NCBI RefSeq assembly: GCF_022662015.1
Contig: NZ_JAKMCM010000001.1
Location: 186,001 to 250,000, forward strand
Source of the DNA: Aestuariivivens sediminicola
Lineage (GTDB): Bacteria; Bacteroidota; Bacteroidia; Flavobacteriales; Flavobacteriaceae
DNA: 64,000 nucleotides
Direction: 5' to 3'
The notes beneath the pieces are model-generated. The model did no database searches. It had not been told where the DNA came from and saw only the letters and a list, made by a program, of their open reading frames with translations. Numbering within the stretch: the stretch's first letter is position 1; each line of letters begins with the position of its first letter. This document shows, in pieces, positions 20,101-27,632 of this stretch. The position numbers were made by a program, and so were the translations under genes.

Positions 20101-20331
20101 AATGTCTTGTCTCAATATAAATGGCAAGACGGGCTGGGCTATTACGAAAGCACCAAGGATGTCAGCACCAATTTCTTTTTTGAGTTTTTACCAAAAGGCA
20201 TCTATGTATTCGAATACGATTTACGCGTCATTAACGCCGGCGACATGAGCAATGGTGTGACCACCATACAAAGTATGTACGCTCCGGAGTTTAGCAGCCA
20301 CAGTAAGGGATCTAGAATTAAAGTGGAGTGA
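14200..20331 (+). CDS. Bacterial alpha-2-macroglobulin (MG2/thioester protease inhibitor)
   Basis: Very large (2043 residues) secreted macroglobulin that would trap attacking proteases by covalent thioester capture. Signal peptide at 1-20 with no lipobox. An N-terminal helical region is followed by an MG2-type domain (DRSIYRPGQTVFFKAIA, about 590-610) and further MG domains. The thioester motif is CNEQ at 1486-1489 (YPYDCNEQIFARYYG), followed by the alpha/alpha toroid (GAWSWFNGG) and a receptor-binding-like C-terminal domain (GIYVFEYDLRVINAGDMSNG). Around residues 1175-1240 lies an acidic insert ending in EEEVTVGYGLQEE, which resembles the linker and plug start of SusC/TonB receptors. PbpC, the usual partner in Proteobacteria, is not adjacent. 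It ends three bases from the convergent SDR gene. Confidence 0.92.
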   Translation: MKHALSLLIILLFSSLIEAQTTNYEDLWHKVEQYEKDGLPQSALKIVTAIGEKARKDGNSQQRIKSMLYQSKYALILEEEAQLNIIAHFKSEINNTTFPVKNILESILADLYWQYFNQNRWKFYQRTKLDPSGASVSETDFRTWDLQTLFNVIHLHYQNSLDKGSKLQLEDLEAYDALLVLQKDSKRYRPTLFDFLCHRALAFYKSSETQITQPAFSFEIDHPKYLGAAEPYSTLELTSRDTMSLQLNALNIYKQLIQFHLKDSNPLALVDVNIERLHFVHQYTSLTDKDALLLEVLNREKSKIKDHEASGLYDFEIASLYHRQSKDYQPKTDERHRWKAKEALAICNAVISRFPESKASEQCKLLKSQIEHPWLQITSEKMLPLQQHGRLLVKYKNLNALHFKVFKIAEDELERFSKLYRKEEQLEFIDKLKIKTQWSNTLRNERDYQIHSTELVIPELGNGNYLIFASAKNHKSTFAFSTIQVTNIALVECNGKNVKTFQVIDRNNGSPINGADVTLTFYKNYNKEPHQEFFKTNSLGEFRLEKSKDRYRNIVVRVKYENDTAHFGNYFKNALSEQVRNDTDFKAFIFTDRSIYRPGQTVFFKAIAMRTTKDTSEIVANEPVKAVLYNTNDEALAELELRTNAFGSVSGEFILPTDGLNGTYHIEFDGDEINFFTEHYFSVEEYKRPTFETQFHPINQIFRVNDSVVVKAVANAYAGSPVTNAKVVYRVQRTVRYPRWYSWGRPAFFGQPQEIGHGETVTNEKGAYEIAFRALPDQSIDKGDLPVFTYEITADVTDINGETRSAATVVKVGYHALVANMTLPTVLDKTKKDHKILIETKNLNDEFVPAKGLIKIYKLEAPNTVLRQRPWAAPDYQDIDEKTFKTLFPHDAYNDEHDPNHWEKGDLVFETKFDTHSAQEVALGNIRRWASGAYIIILETRDPYGQFVKDEIRTVLFSEQDRTIADNQLFSFTTDATQYAIGDTALLTLASAADALTVTLKLEKNHQIVKTEIIELGRNKKTFSIPIESNDLGGFSIHYSYAAFNSFESGTIPISVPYPKTELEIETLTFRDKLQPGSEETWSFKIKGPYGEQLSAELLAGMYDVSLDQFKPHQWNFSPLYRPIYTATSNSNAYHSFGTKYFRAYNERLSLNASKHYYDQLNWFGFSFGQRNILIRGVSSVSDNLNNDQADANPVEFEDDVLFKSEAAALEEEVTVGYGLQEETEGGNLKDGMPGFKSIQIRKHLQETAFFFPHLQTDTLGHISFRFSTPEALTQWKLQLLAHTKTLQSATKILTAVTQKELMIIPNAPRFLREGDTLFISTKIANLTKEEMSGQATLILTDAISGEDLSKQLVIPQLSNYPNADNRSDYTIQNFTVDAEGNTQVSWQMYVPDHMQAIQYKIVAKSDNYSDGEQNTLPVLSNRILVTETLPMWIKSNETRTFELDKLKQNTSNTLRHHKLTLEMTSNPVWYAVQALPYLMEYPYDCNEQIFARYYGNALGHHIVTSNSKIHEVFKQWTSQDALLSNLEKNEELKSVLIQETPWLRDAQSETEQKKRIGLLFNLNKMDAELQSSLRKLKQNQMASGAWSWFNGGPDNRFITQHIMSGFGQLYKLGIIGDTTTLFNPDSGEESMIQKAISYLDAAFVKEYKDLKKHNEDSDLSQDHLSYTQLHYLYMRSFFPNVITSPEVKEIMDYYQLQIQTYWLKKSLYAKGLMALICFRNKNTQTSAKILKSLVETSITNEELGMYWKTNVNSWHWYQAPIETQALFIALFDEAGTTVYDEAKTTELIDHLKIWLLKHKQTNQWKTTKATTDAIYALLLQGSDWLSIADGVDIRVGDERIVPLSIENTKIEAGTGYFKTSWSAPEITPNKSTVRLTKKGKGMAWGGLYWQYFEDMDKISSAKTPLKLQKKLYLKTFTDLGEQIKEITDTTTLNVGDAVRVRIELQSDRDMEFVHMKDMRASGLEPVNVLSQYKWQDGLGYYESTKDVSTNFFFEFLPKGIYVFEYDLRVINAGDMSNGVTTIQSMYAPEFSSHSKGSRIKVE

Positions 20332-20333
20332 AT

Positions 20334-21059
20334 TTATTTTACCGGCGGTTTTGACGGACGCACTTCAATTTTACTCGGTAAGGTTCTTGGATTCATCTTA
20401 ACCAAATCGACTACCAATTCACCCAGATCCTCAATCTGGATTTTCCATGCGTCACTGTCGTTGGGCACATGGTTATTAAAATAGGTCGCTACGGATCCGG
20501 GCATTATGGTACTAACCTTGACATCGTGCTGTCGCAAATCCAACATCACGGCTTGTGTAAACCCGGTTAAACCAAATTTACTGGCATTATAAGCCGACCC
20601 TCTAGCAAAAAAGTTGGTGCCTGCCAGACTGGAAATGCTAATAAAATAGCCTTTGGATTGCTTCAAGGCCTCGACCGAGGCTTTGATAGTGTAGTAAACA
20701 CCCGTTAAATTTGTGTCGATGGTCTCGTGCCATTGGTCCGGTGTTAATTCTTCAATACTCGCAAAATGACCTACACCCGCATTCGCTATGACGATATCCA
20801 ATTGATTGAATTGTTCTAATACTGTTTGAACCGCTTTTTGCTGACTTTCCAGCTGTCTTACATCGGCTTCTATACCCAGGGCCATGGCCTCAACATCAGA
20901 ATTGGAATTCAACAAAGTAGCTGCTTCCCGGGCCGCGGATAATTTTCTACTCGTTATTGCTACGTTAACGCCTTCATGTAAGAGGGCCTCGGCAATGCCA
21001 AAACCTATCCCTTTTGATCCTCCTGTAATAAGAGCAACTTTACCTTTTAATGAACTCAT
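20334..21059 (-). CDS. Short-chain dehydrogenase/reductase (classical SDR)
   Basis: NAD(P)-dependent oxidoreductase, cytoplasmic. The cofactor motif is TGGSKGIGFG (12-21), NAG is in IVIANAGVG, the catalytic Ser is in SISSLAG, and the Tyr157-Lys161 pair is in AYNASKFG. 241 residues from the ATG at 21059, chosen because the Rossmann fold begins directly after it; an upstream in-frame ATG at 21092 would add 11 residues. It resembles 3-ketoacyl-ACP reductase (FabG)-like SDRs but is not near fatty-acid genes, so the substrate is open. Confidence 0.9.
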   Translation of the reverse strand: MSSLKGKVALITGGSKGIGFGIAEALLHEGVNVAITSRKLSAAREAATLLNSNSDVEAMALGIEADVRQLESQQKAVQTVLEQFNQLDIVIANAGVGHFASIEELTPDQWHETIDTNLTGVYYTIKASVEALKQSKGYFISISSLAGTNFFARGSAYNASKFGLTGFTQAVMLDLRQHDVKVSTIMPGSVATYFNNHVPNDSDAWKIQIEDLGELVVDLVKMNPRTLPSKIEVRPSKPPVK

Positions 21060-21100
21060 AATATTCGTTTTTCGTAAAGCTACAAAATGCAATTGAGGTA

Positions 21101-21625
21101 TTAGAACTTGGGCGGATATTTGTCCAGTACTTTTTTAACCAGAGCGGCGAAATGGGCCTCACGACTTTCGGGGGTGGTATTAGGATGATAACTCGATTCG
21201 CTAACGGCCTGCCAAAATAAGCCTTTGTTATTTTTTTCATCCACAAAATCGAAGGTAATTTGCTGGTTCATATTCCCCTGACCAACAGGTAATCCAATAG
21301 ATATCCCGCCCCCTACATTTCGGCCACTTCCCCCAAGACCAACACCAACGGTATTGCGTTGTGCCTCCTGATAGGAACTGCTGTTTATGTCAATGAAGAA
21401 ATCCGGATGGTCCGATAGGGCATATCCCCGGGCTTTCAACTCCAAATCCAGAGCGTCCAAAAGACGTTTTGTATCAAATTCACTAAGCCCCGTTTGCAGA
21501 TCACTGTAGTAATTATATGTTTTATATTTGGAAAAATCCGTGGTCCTTTCAAAATCATAGTTCACACGAATGGGAGCGCATGAAAAACATAGGGCAAACA
21601 GGACGATCAGGTAAGGTGTTTTCAT
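21101..21625 (-). CDS. DUF4136 lipoprotein
   Basis: 174 residues. Lipobox FALCFSC within the signal peptide, then RVNYDFERTTDFSKYKTYNY, the hallmark start of DUF4136, and a Gly-rich loop (VGVGLGGSGRNVGGGISIG) typical of the family. The end AALVKKVLDKYPP also fits. Predicted lipid-anchored envelope protein of unknown role. It lies 41 bases upstream of the SDR gene on the same strand, possibly co-transcribed. Confidence 0.88.
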   Translation of the reverse strand: MKTPYLIVLFALCFSCAPIRVNYDFERTTDFSKYKTYNYYSDLQTGLSEFDTKRLLDALDLELKARGYALSDHPDFFIDINSSSYQEAQRNTVGVGLGGSGRNVGGGISIGLPVGQGNMNQQITFDFVDEKNNKGLFWQAVSESSYHPNTTPESREAHFAALVKKVLDKYPPKF

Positions 21626-21677
21626 GATCTTTTTTCTATAAATTTAATCAAAAATTATTCCATGACCTTGAAAATCT

Positions 21678-21685
21678 TATTTTTG
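21678..21685 (+). promoter_or_regulatory. Candidate -7 promoter box (TATTTTTG) of the first glycosyltransferase
   Basis: Exact match to TAnnTTTG 18 bases before the start ATG; no -33 element at standard spacing. Confidence 0.35.
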
Positions 21686-21703
21686 CCTAACATGCCTTAA
21701 CCC

Positions 21704-22636
21704 ATGCCGTTTTTTTCAGTTGTCATACCGCTTTACAATAAAGAAGCTTATATCGCCGATACCTTAAACAGTGTTTTAAACCAATCGTTTCAGGATTTCG
21801 AGATCATTATTGTTAACGATGGTAGCACCGATAATAGTGCCGCGATTGTGAATGCATTTAAAGATCCGAGAATCACTGTTTTTGACCTTGAAAATCAGGG
21901 CGCTTCAGTGGCCAGAAATTATGGTATTGATCATGGAAAAGCCGATTATATCGCCTTGTTGGATGCTGATGATACCTGGTATGAAAATCATCTGGCAGAA
22001 CTCAAAAAATTAATAAAAACCTTTCCTGAAGCTGGATTATATTGTAACAATTATGAGGTAAAGCGCAATAGGGACTTCATTACGCCAGCTATGTTTAATT
22101 TTAAATTTGACACAACTCCCCTGATAATAGAAAACTTTTTTGAAGCCAGTTTAATATCTTTTATATTAACCTCCTCTACTGCTTTTTTAAAAAGCACCTT
22201 CAAAACCATTGGAGGTTACAATGAAGCTCTTAAAACGGGACAAGATATAGACCTCTGGATAAGAATGGGATTGAACTATAAAGTTGCCTTTAATCCGTTA
22301 ATCACTGTACTTTATAATTTAAGCGACCATAACAGCCTTTCCAAAGCGAATTACAACTCGATTAGATACAACTTTATAAATGCCTATAAAAAAGAAGAAC
22401 AAGAGAATATCTATTTAAAAAAATATTTAGATGTAAATCGCTATGCCTTGGCTATAAGGTGTCAATTAAATGATGAACATGAACTTTACCACAAACTAAA
22501 AAGACAAATTGATTATAATAATCTAAACTTTAAACAAAATCTTTTGATCCGTTTACCAAAAATAGTATTACAGATCTTTAAATGGATTCAAAAAAAACTT
22601 ATTCGGAAAAGAATATACTTAACTGCATATAATTAG
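21704..22636 (+). CDS. Glycosyltransferase family 2
   Basis: 310 residues. The GT-A fold starts with FSVVIPLYNKEAYIADTLNS, the nucleotide site is IIIVNDGSTDNS, the metal-binding DxD equivalent is ALLDADDTWY, and the acceptor-side motif is TGQDIDLWIRMG. A C-terminal basic amphipathic tail (WIQKKLIRKRIYL) may touch the membrane. Transfers a sugar from a nucleotide donor to a surface glycan, here most likely an O-antigen or capsule unit given the neighbouring flippases. Convergent with the next glycosyltransferase, five bases apart. Confidence 0.88.
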   Translation: MPFFSVVIPLYNKEAYIADTLNSVLNQSFQDFEIIIVNDGSTDNSAAIVNAFKDPRITVFDLENQGASVARNYGIDHGKADYIALLDADDTWYENHLAELKKLIKTFPEAGLYCNNYEVKRNRDFITPAMFNFKFDTTPLIIENFFEASLISFILTSSTAFLKSTFKTIGGYNEALKTGQDIDLWIRMGLNYKVAFNPLITVLYNLSDHNSLSKANYNSIRYNFINAYKKEEQENIYLKKYLDVNRYALAIRCQLNDEHELYHKLKRQIDYNNLNFKQNLLIRLPKIVLQIFKWIQKKLIRKRIYLTAYN

Positions 22637-22641
22637 CATCC

Positions 22642-23454
22642 TTATTTAACTAGTCTTTGCTTTAAGAGGGACTCATAAGAAAGAATGCCTTTAATCCCGA
22701 CTTTAAATTTTGAGCATATATCAAGCACCCCTATTTCTCTGTTCTGAAGCCCATGAAATACGTGTTTAACAAGCCTTAGGTAGGCTAATTTACCTGAATA
22801 CTTTCTCATTATGGCACTTCTGGCAAATATATTGGAATCTTTTCCCAGTAATCTTCCGGAACTTAAATACTTATGAGTTAAAATAATTTTTTTAATGAAC
22901 AGTAGCTTTAAATTCGCCTTAAGCGCATCTCTTAGAAAAATATATTCCTCTCCTAAGGGAAATTGCGCCCCCAATCCGAAATATGGATTGAAAGAAATAC
23001 CTGAATTCAATATGTTTTCTCTTCTAAAGGATATCACCACAGAATTAACAGTAATTACAGACTTCCTGTTATGCCAGTGGACGTCTGGATATGTTTTGAA
23101 CAATTTTCCTGAATCATCCTGCATTTGAAACGTTATAAAATCAGCCTCCGGATTATTTTTAAATGCGCTTATAATATCTTTTTCAAATCCCTTTTTATAG
23201 GTTATATCATCATCAGCAATCAGGCATATATCCCCCATGGCATTTCGAATGGCCAGATTTCTACTTTTGGAAAGTCCCTTTTCGAAGCTGTTAATAACCC
23301 GCACATTGGTTAATTCTGACTCCAGTAAATTATCTTTTGTAGTTTGATTGATGATTAGTATTCTGTAGTCCTCTAAAGTATTGTTGGCAAACATTCTTTT
23401 TAAAAAGGTAAAATCCTTTTTATTCATAGTGCTTATAAGGATCTCAAAAATCAT
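22642..23454 (-). CDS. Glycosyltransferase family 2-like protein
   Basis: 270 residues. The start EILISTMNKKDFTFL is a GT-A variant in which the first strand reads ILIST rather than VVIP. The donor/metal site is CLIADDDITYKKGF with three consecutive Asp, preceded by KGLSKSRNLAIRNA, the usual GT2 helix. The C-terminal half is basic and AT-rich in codon use. Probable rhamnosyl- or similar transferase of the polysaccharide locus; donor unknown. It faces the previous glycosyltransferase tail to tail. Confidence 0.82.
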   Translation of the reverse strand: MIFEILISTMNKKDFTFLKRMFANNTLEDYRILIINQTTKDNLLESELTNVRVINSFEKGLSKSRNLAIRNAMGDICLIADDDITYKKGFEKDIISAFKNNPEADFITFQMQDDSGKLFKTYPDVHWHNRKSVITVNSVVISFRRENILNSGISFNPYFGLGAQFPLGEEYIFLRDALKANLKLLFIKKIILTHKYLSSGRLLGKDSNIFARSAIMRKYSGKLAYLRLVKHVFHGLQNREIGVLDICSKFKVGIKGILSYESLLKQRLVK

Positions 23455-23580
23455 ATTATTGGATTATATTTGTTCCGGTAAAAGCTCCTTTTTTAAATGG
23501 AAGAGTAATCTAGGAGATTTATTTTAACTGGCAAAGCATTAATCGTTCAAGTTTTACGCGTAAGTCATAATCTTTCCATA

Positions 23581-24567
23581 ATGGTCGAACTATCGGTAGC
23601 ACTAATAACATACAATAGTGAGCACTATATCGAGGAAACTATTGCGTCCTTATTAAATCAAAATTGTTCTTTTAATTATGAAATTGTTGTTGGCGATGAT
23701 TGTTCCACAGACAAAACCTTTGAAATAATAAAAGCCTTTAAGAAGGAATATCCCGATGTTTTCAACATTAAGCAAAATGCAAAACAATTAGGGATACTGA
23801 ACAACTTTAAAACTACCTTAGATCGATGCTCGGGTAAATACGTATTTAATTTTGATGGTGATGATATTGTAAAAAGTCCCGACGCTTTTGAAAAGCTAGT
23901 TACCGTATTTAGAAACCACCCCGAGATAGGTTTCGTTGATTCCGGCTATGATAAATATTTTGAGCATGAAAACAAAACTCAGGCATTTGTAAATAGAGAT
24001 ACCATAACCGCATCAAAAAAGGATTACAAGGATGCTGTCTTTCTCGGGAAAATTATTCCTATAGGGACTTGTTTTAATCTTTCCCTTTTGATGAAATACG
24101 TCGATTTTAAAACTTATATCGATAAAAAAGTTACTATCGAGGACTATCCTACATTAGTCGACATGGTGGCACATTGTGATTTCGAACGCATAAATGAATC
24201 TTTATTTGTTTACAGAATTCACAATAAGTCCTATTCCTACCATTCGGATTTTGAAAACTATTTTTTTCTAAGAAAAGAAATGCTCAGTTTATTCAACTAT
24301 TTTAAAATCAAATATAATTTTAGGGATGACCTATGTGAACACTATTACCAGAAATATTTTAAAACGGTTCTTTATTTAGCGGGCAGGTATGAAAAAAAAG
24401 ATTTAGGGAAGGACATGTTTTTAAAAATTAAAACCAAACATGCATACGATTACATTCACTACCTGGCAAGTCAATACAAGATTGTTCGAAAACTGGTTGG
24501 ATTGAGGAAAACAAAAAACCTTTTGGTACAAAAATTAAGAAGGGGCTTTACTAGGGCATTCATCTAA
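23581..24567 (+). CDS. Glycosyltransferase family 2
   Basis: 328 residues with a GT-A domain: VALITYNSEHYIEETIASLL, then VGDDCSTDKTFEI and VFNFDGDDIVKSP as the metal motif. The acceptor region includes VTIEDYPTLVDMV. No TM segment. Belongs to the surface-polysaccharide cluster. Its last four bases overlap the 3' end of the convergent FdtA-like gene. The alternation of orientation with the two neighbouring transferases suggests piecemeal assembly of the cluster. Confidence 0.88.
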   Translation: MVELSVALITYNSEHYIEETIASLLNQNCSFNYEIVVGDDCSTDKTFEIIKAFKKEYPDVFNIKQNAKQLGILNNFKTTLDRCSGKYVFNFDGDDIVKSPDAFEKLVTVFRNHPEIGFVDSGYDKYFEHENKTQAFVNRDTITASKKDYKDAVFLGKIIPIGTCFNLSLLMKYVDFKTYIDKKVTIEDYPTLVDMVAHCDFERINESLFVYRIHNKSYSYHSDFENYFFLRKEMLSLFNYFKIKYNFRDDLCEHYYQKYFKTVLYLAGRYEKKDLGKDMFLKIKTKHAYDYIHYLASQYKIVRKLVGLRKTKNLLVQKLRRGFTRAFI

Positions 24568-24962
24568 GCATTTAAAAACGTACTGAAATCCCTGATGTAA
24601 TCTTCTTCTTTATGGATATCGGAAGCTAGGACCAGGCATATGGCATGATCTGAAAAGTTCCTGACTTCATGCCAGACCATATTAGGCACAAAAAGTCCTT
24701 TGTTTGGTCCCTCGAGCCGAACCGTTAACTTCTTCTGATCGGTATCTATTAAATCGATAACAAAACTCCCATTAAGAGCCAATAAAAGGGTTAAGTGTTC
24801 AATATGTGCATGTCCCCCTCTGATGCTCGTTTTCGGTACATTATATATGTAAAAGACCCTTTTTATATCAAAAGGTAATAGGTCGTTCTGAATAAAAGAC
24901 ATCCCACCTCTATGGTCAATAAAATCAGGAATGTCGATTATTTTTACTTTACTTATGTTCAA
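24564..24962 (-). CDS. fdtA: FdtA/QdtA-like dTDP-4-oxo-6-deoxyhexose 3,4-ketoisomerase (cupin)
   Basis: 132 residues with a single cupin fold. The characteristic start KIIDIPDFIDHRGGMSFIQ and the motif IRGGHAHIEH, with the catalytic and substrate-contact His residues, match the FdtA/QdtA/WxcM-like family. Reaction: dTDP-4-oxo-6-deoxyglucose to a 3-oxo-6-deoxyhexose, the first committed step to Fucp3NAc or Quip3NAc. The aminotransferase two genes upstream would carry out the next step. The product stereochemistry cannot be read from sequence. First strong indication that the glycan contains a 3-amino-3,6-dideoxyhexose. Confidence 0.82.
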   Translation of the reverse strand: MNISKVKIIDIPDFIDHRGGMSFIQNDLLPFDIKRVFYIYNVPKTSIRGGHAHIEHLTLLLALNGSFVIDLIDTDQKKLTVRLEGPNKGLFVPNMVWHEVRNFSDHAICLVLASDIHKEEDYIRDFSTFLNA

Positions 24963-24985
24963 TATTTTATACTTTACTTGTTGGT

Positions 24986-26446
24986 TTATGATCCACGTTT
25001 CAACCTGTCCAATAAACCAAAATGCGTATTCAATTTATAGAAGGTAAAACACATTGAAAACAAAATTACTAAAATCATAATGATGTACTTTACGAAGTTA
25101 TTTTCCATGTAAAACAAACTCACCATGATTATAAATTGAAACAGACACACAAAAAACAGTCTGTTGAAAGTCAAATTGAATTTAAACCTGTAGGTTTTGG
25201 TTACAATCCATTTGATAAACATAAGATCAAGGATGTGATAAACCAAAAATCCAATTCCAATACCAGTTAAACCGTAAAATTGGTATCCCACGATAACCAA
25301 AGTCAGTAATGCGAGCTGGGACACTAATTCCGTTATAAAATACAATTTCGAATCTCCTTTTGCCAATAAAATAAAGCCCATAGACCAGGATACAGACTTG
25401 AATGCAGTCGATAAGATACCAAAAGTTATCATTCCTATTATCGGTAAAAAATCTTTTGAATACAGCAAGGTAACGATATAGGGCTTAAGTGCTAAAAAAA
25501 TGATAATCAGAGGTGTAATAAGAAGTAAAAGCATATAAGCCTGTTCATTCACAGTTTTATTTACCATATGACTGTCTTGTGATACTTCGGAGAGTCTTGG
25601 GAAAAAATCCTTACTTAATGCACTAAAAAAAACCGCGACATAGGAATGTATTAGAGCGAACCCCGCATTGTACAATCCCACTTCATCTACACCACCCGTA
25701 TTCGCTACATAGATTTGAAGAATATATCCAATTGCCATTGTCATAATACTAGCCAAACTTAAATAGATACCTGGTTTTAGCAAGGTCTTACTTGTCTCTT
25801 TAAGCTGACCCAAACTGAACTTAAACCGCCTTAATTTCAATTGTTTTATGTAATAACTCGAAACAAAAAAGCTAATAGCAGCGGTTGTCACTATAACCCA
25901 GGGGATCCCTTTTTCTTCAAAAAAATAATAAATGGCAATGGTGGGAATTAGGCTCAATACACTTGAAAATGCAATAACCTTCGCCAGTCTTTTTAATGAC
26001 CTCAGGCCTTGTAGGATGACGATATTACCTGTTGCCAATTGATTAAACAACACTGCTATTGATACGATGACAAAAAATGAAATATAGGAGGCATCACTAA
26101 AGGCCAATAAACTCAGAACAGGTGAAGACACTAAAATGACCAAAGCACCAATTACCCCGGTTATTAAAACAATCGTTCCTACTAATTTTGCTAATTTAGG
26201 TTGTTCGTCCTTTTCCGATGAAGCGATTTCCTTTACGGCCGTAACGTCGATTCCACATCGTGTTAAAGCCTGAATAAAATTTAGGGTAGACATCAAAACC
26301 CCGAAGATACCCAGTCCCGACACCCCAATAAGCAGGGCTGCTGCTTTGGTTTTGAGAATTGAAACCAAAATCGTAATCGACTGTACTCCTCCAAATAAGG
26401 ATGTTGCCTTTAAAATCTGCTTATATGAGTTGCTCTCTATTTTCAA
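24986..26446 (-). CDS. Oligosaccharide flippase (Wzx-like, MOP superfamily)
   Basis: 486 residues with about 12-14 hydrophobic segments. The start ILKATSLFGGVQSITILVSI and then KAAALLIGVSGLGIFGVLMS is the standard Wzx opening. No soluble domain. Moves undecaprenyl-diphosphate-linked repeat units across the inner membrane. It lies between the ketoisomerase and the aminotransferase on the same strand, so it is probably in one operon with them. Confidence 0.88.
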   Translation of the reverse strand: MKIESNSYKQILKATSLFGGVQSITILVSILKTKAAALLIGVSGLGIFGVLMSTLNFIQALTRCGIDVTAVKEIASSEKDEQPKLAKLVGTIVLITGVIGALVILVSSPVLSLLAFSDASYISFFVIVSIAVLFNQLATGNIVILQGLRSLKRLAKVIAFSSVLSLIPTIAIYYFFEEKGIPWVIVTTAAISFFVSSYYIKQLKLRRFKFSLGQLKETSKTLLKPGIYLSLASIMTMAIGYILQIYVANTGGVDEVGLYNAGFALIHSYVAVFFSALSKDFFPRLSEVSQDSHMVNKTVNEQAYMLLLLITPLIIIFLALKPYIVTLLYSKDFLPIIGMITFGILSTAFKSVSWSMGFILLAKGDSKLYFITELVSQLALLTLVIVGYQFYGLTGIGIGFLVYHILDLMFIKWIVTKTYRFKFNLTFNRLFFVCLFQFIIMVSLFYMENNFVKYIIMILVILFSMCFTFYKLNTHFGLLDRLKRGS

Positions 26447-26468
26447 ATAATCTACTCGAATTCAAAAA

Positions 26469-27572
26469 TCACCTGAAGTCCGTCAAAAGGTTTGCAATTT
26501 TTTCAATTTCCGATGAATTCAAACAGACATTTAACGGCAAACTCAAAACTTCATTGTGTAATCTATCGGTTATTGGAAGGTGCAAATCGTTAAGATCAGC
26601 GTAGGCTTTTTGATGATGAATGGGCTTAGGATAGTGAATTAAGGTTTCAACTCCATTTTCAAATAAATAGGATTTTAATCGATCCCTGTTTTTATGTCTG
26701 ATCACGAACAAATGAAAAACATGTTCGCTGATGTGATCCACCTCCGGTAAAATTATCTCCTCATTATCTATTAGTTTCAAATAGAGTTGGGCCAGCGTTC
26801 TGCGCTTTTCATTTTCAGCATCCAAATATCTTAACTTAATTCTTAAAAACACAGCTTGAAGCTCATCAAGCCTGCAATTATATCCTATAAAATCATTTTC
26901 ATAGCTAGAGGACCTGCCATAATTTCTCAATTTATTTACAACCTGTGCCAATGCATCATCATTTGTCGTTATGACTCCGGCATCACCCATTGCTCCTAAA
27001 TTTTTTGTTGGATAAAAGCTAAACGCCGCAGCATGCGACACATTGCCTGCCTTGCGCCCATTAATCATACACGCGCCATGGGCCTGGGCAGCATCTTCTA
27101 TTAGGATTAGATCATTCGCTTCACATAGGGCTTCAAGGTCATTTACATTGTATAACTTGCCATACAAATGAACTCCCAAAATAGCTTTGGTCTTTGGTGT
27201 TAGTGCCAGTTTAGCACGATTGACATCAATATTGAGACTGTTACTGTCCGGTTCCACCAAAACCGGCCTTAAATTGGAACTGCTAATGGCTAAAACTGAA
27301 GCGATATAGGTGTTTGCAGGAACTAGTATTTCATCACCAGCACTTAATTTGCCCAAAATTTTATAACCTTCAAAAATTAAGCGCAGGGCATCTAATCCAT
27401 TGCTCGTCCCTATACAATGCCCGGTACCACAATATAATTTGAATTCAGATTCAAATTTTGAAACTTCATTTCCAAGGATATAACTCCCGGAATTCAAAAA
27501 TTTTTTAAATCCTTCGTCATATTCATTTTTATATCTGGCATTAATTCTTTTTAAGTCAAGGAATTTTATCAT
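26469..27572 (-). CDS. fdtB: DegT/DnrJ/EryC1/StrS aminotransferase (FdtB-like)
   Basis: 367-residue PLP-dependent sugar aminotransferase. The PLP-phosphate side has GTSNGLDAL, Asp160 is in LIEDAAQAHGA, and the Schiff-base Lys190 is in FSFYPTKNLGAMGDAG. In company with an FdtA-like ketoisomerase it most likely forms dTDP-3-amino-3,6-dideoxyhexose. An N-acetyltransferase (FdtC-type) for the following step is not in view. The gene symbol is by context and the stereochemistry is uncertain. Confidence 0.85.
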   Translation of the reverse strand: MIKFLDLKRINARYKNEYDEGFKKFLNSGSYILGNEVSKFESEFKLYCGTGHCIGTSNGLDALRLIFEGYKILGKLSAGDEILVPANTYIASVLAISSSNLRPVLVEPDSNSLNIDVNRAKLALTPKTKAILGVHLYGKLYNVNDLEALCEANDLILIEDAAQAHGACMINGRKAGNVSHAAAFSFYPTKNLGAMGDAGVITTNDDALAQVVNKLRNYGRSSSYENDFIGYNCRLDELQAVFLRIKLRYLDAENEKRRTLAQLYLKLIDNEEIILPEVDHISEHVFHLFVIRHKNRDRLKSYLFENGVETLIHYPKPIHHQKAYADLNDLHLPITDRLHNEVLSLPLNVCLNSSEIEKIANLLTDFR

Positions 27573-27632
27573 TTAAAACAACTGTAGAACGTTAGTTTTA
27601 TACCATTAAAAATAGTTACATGCCTAAGAGGG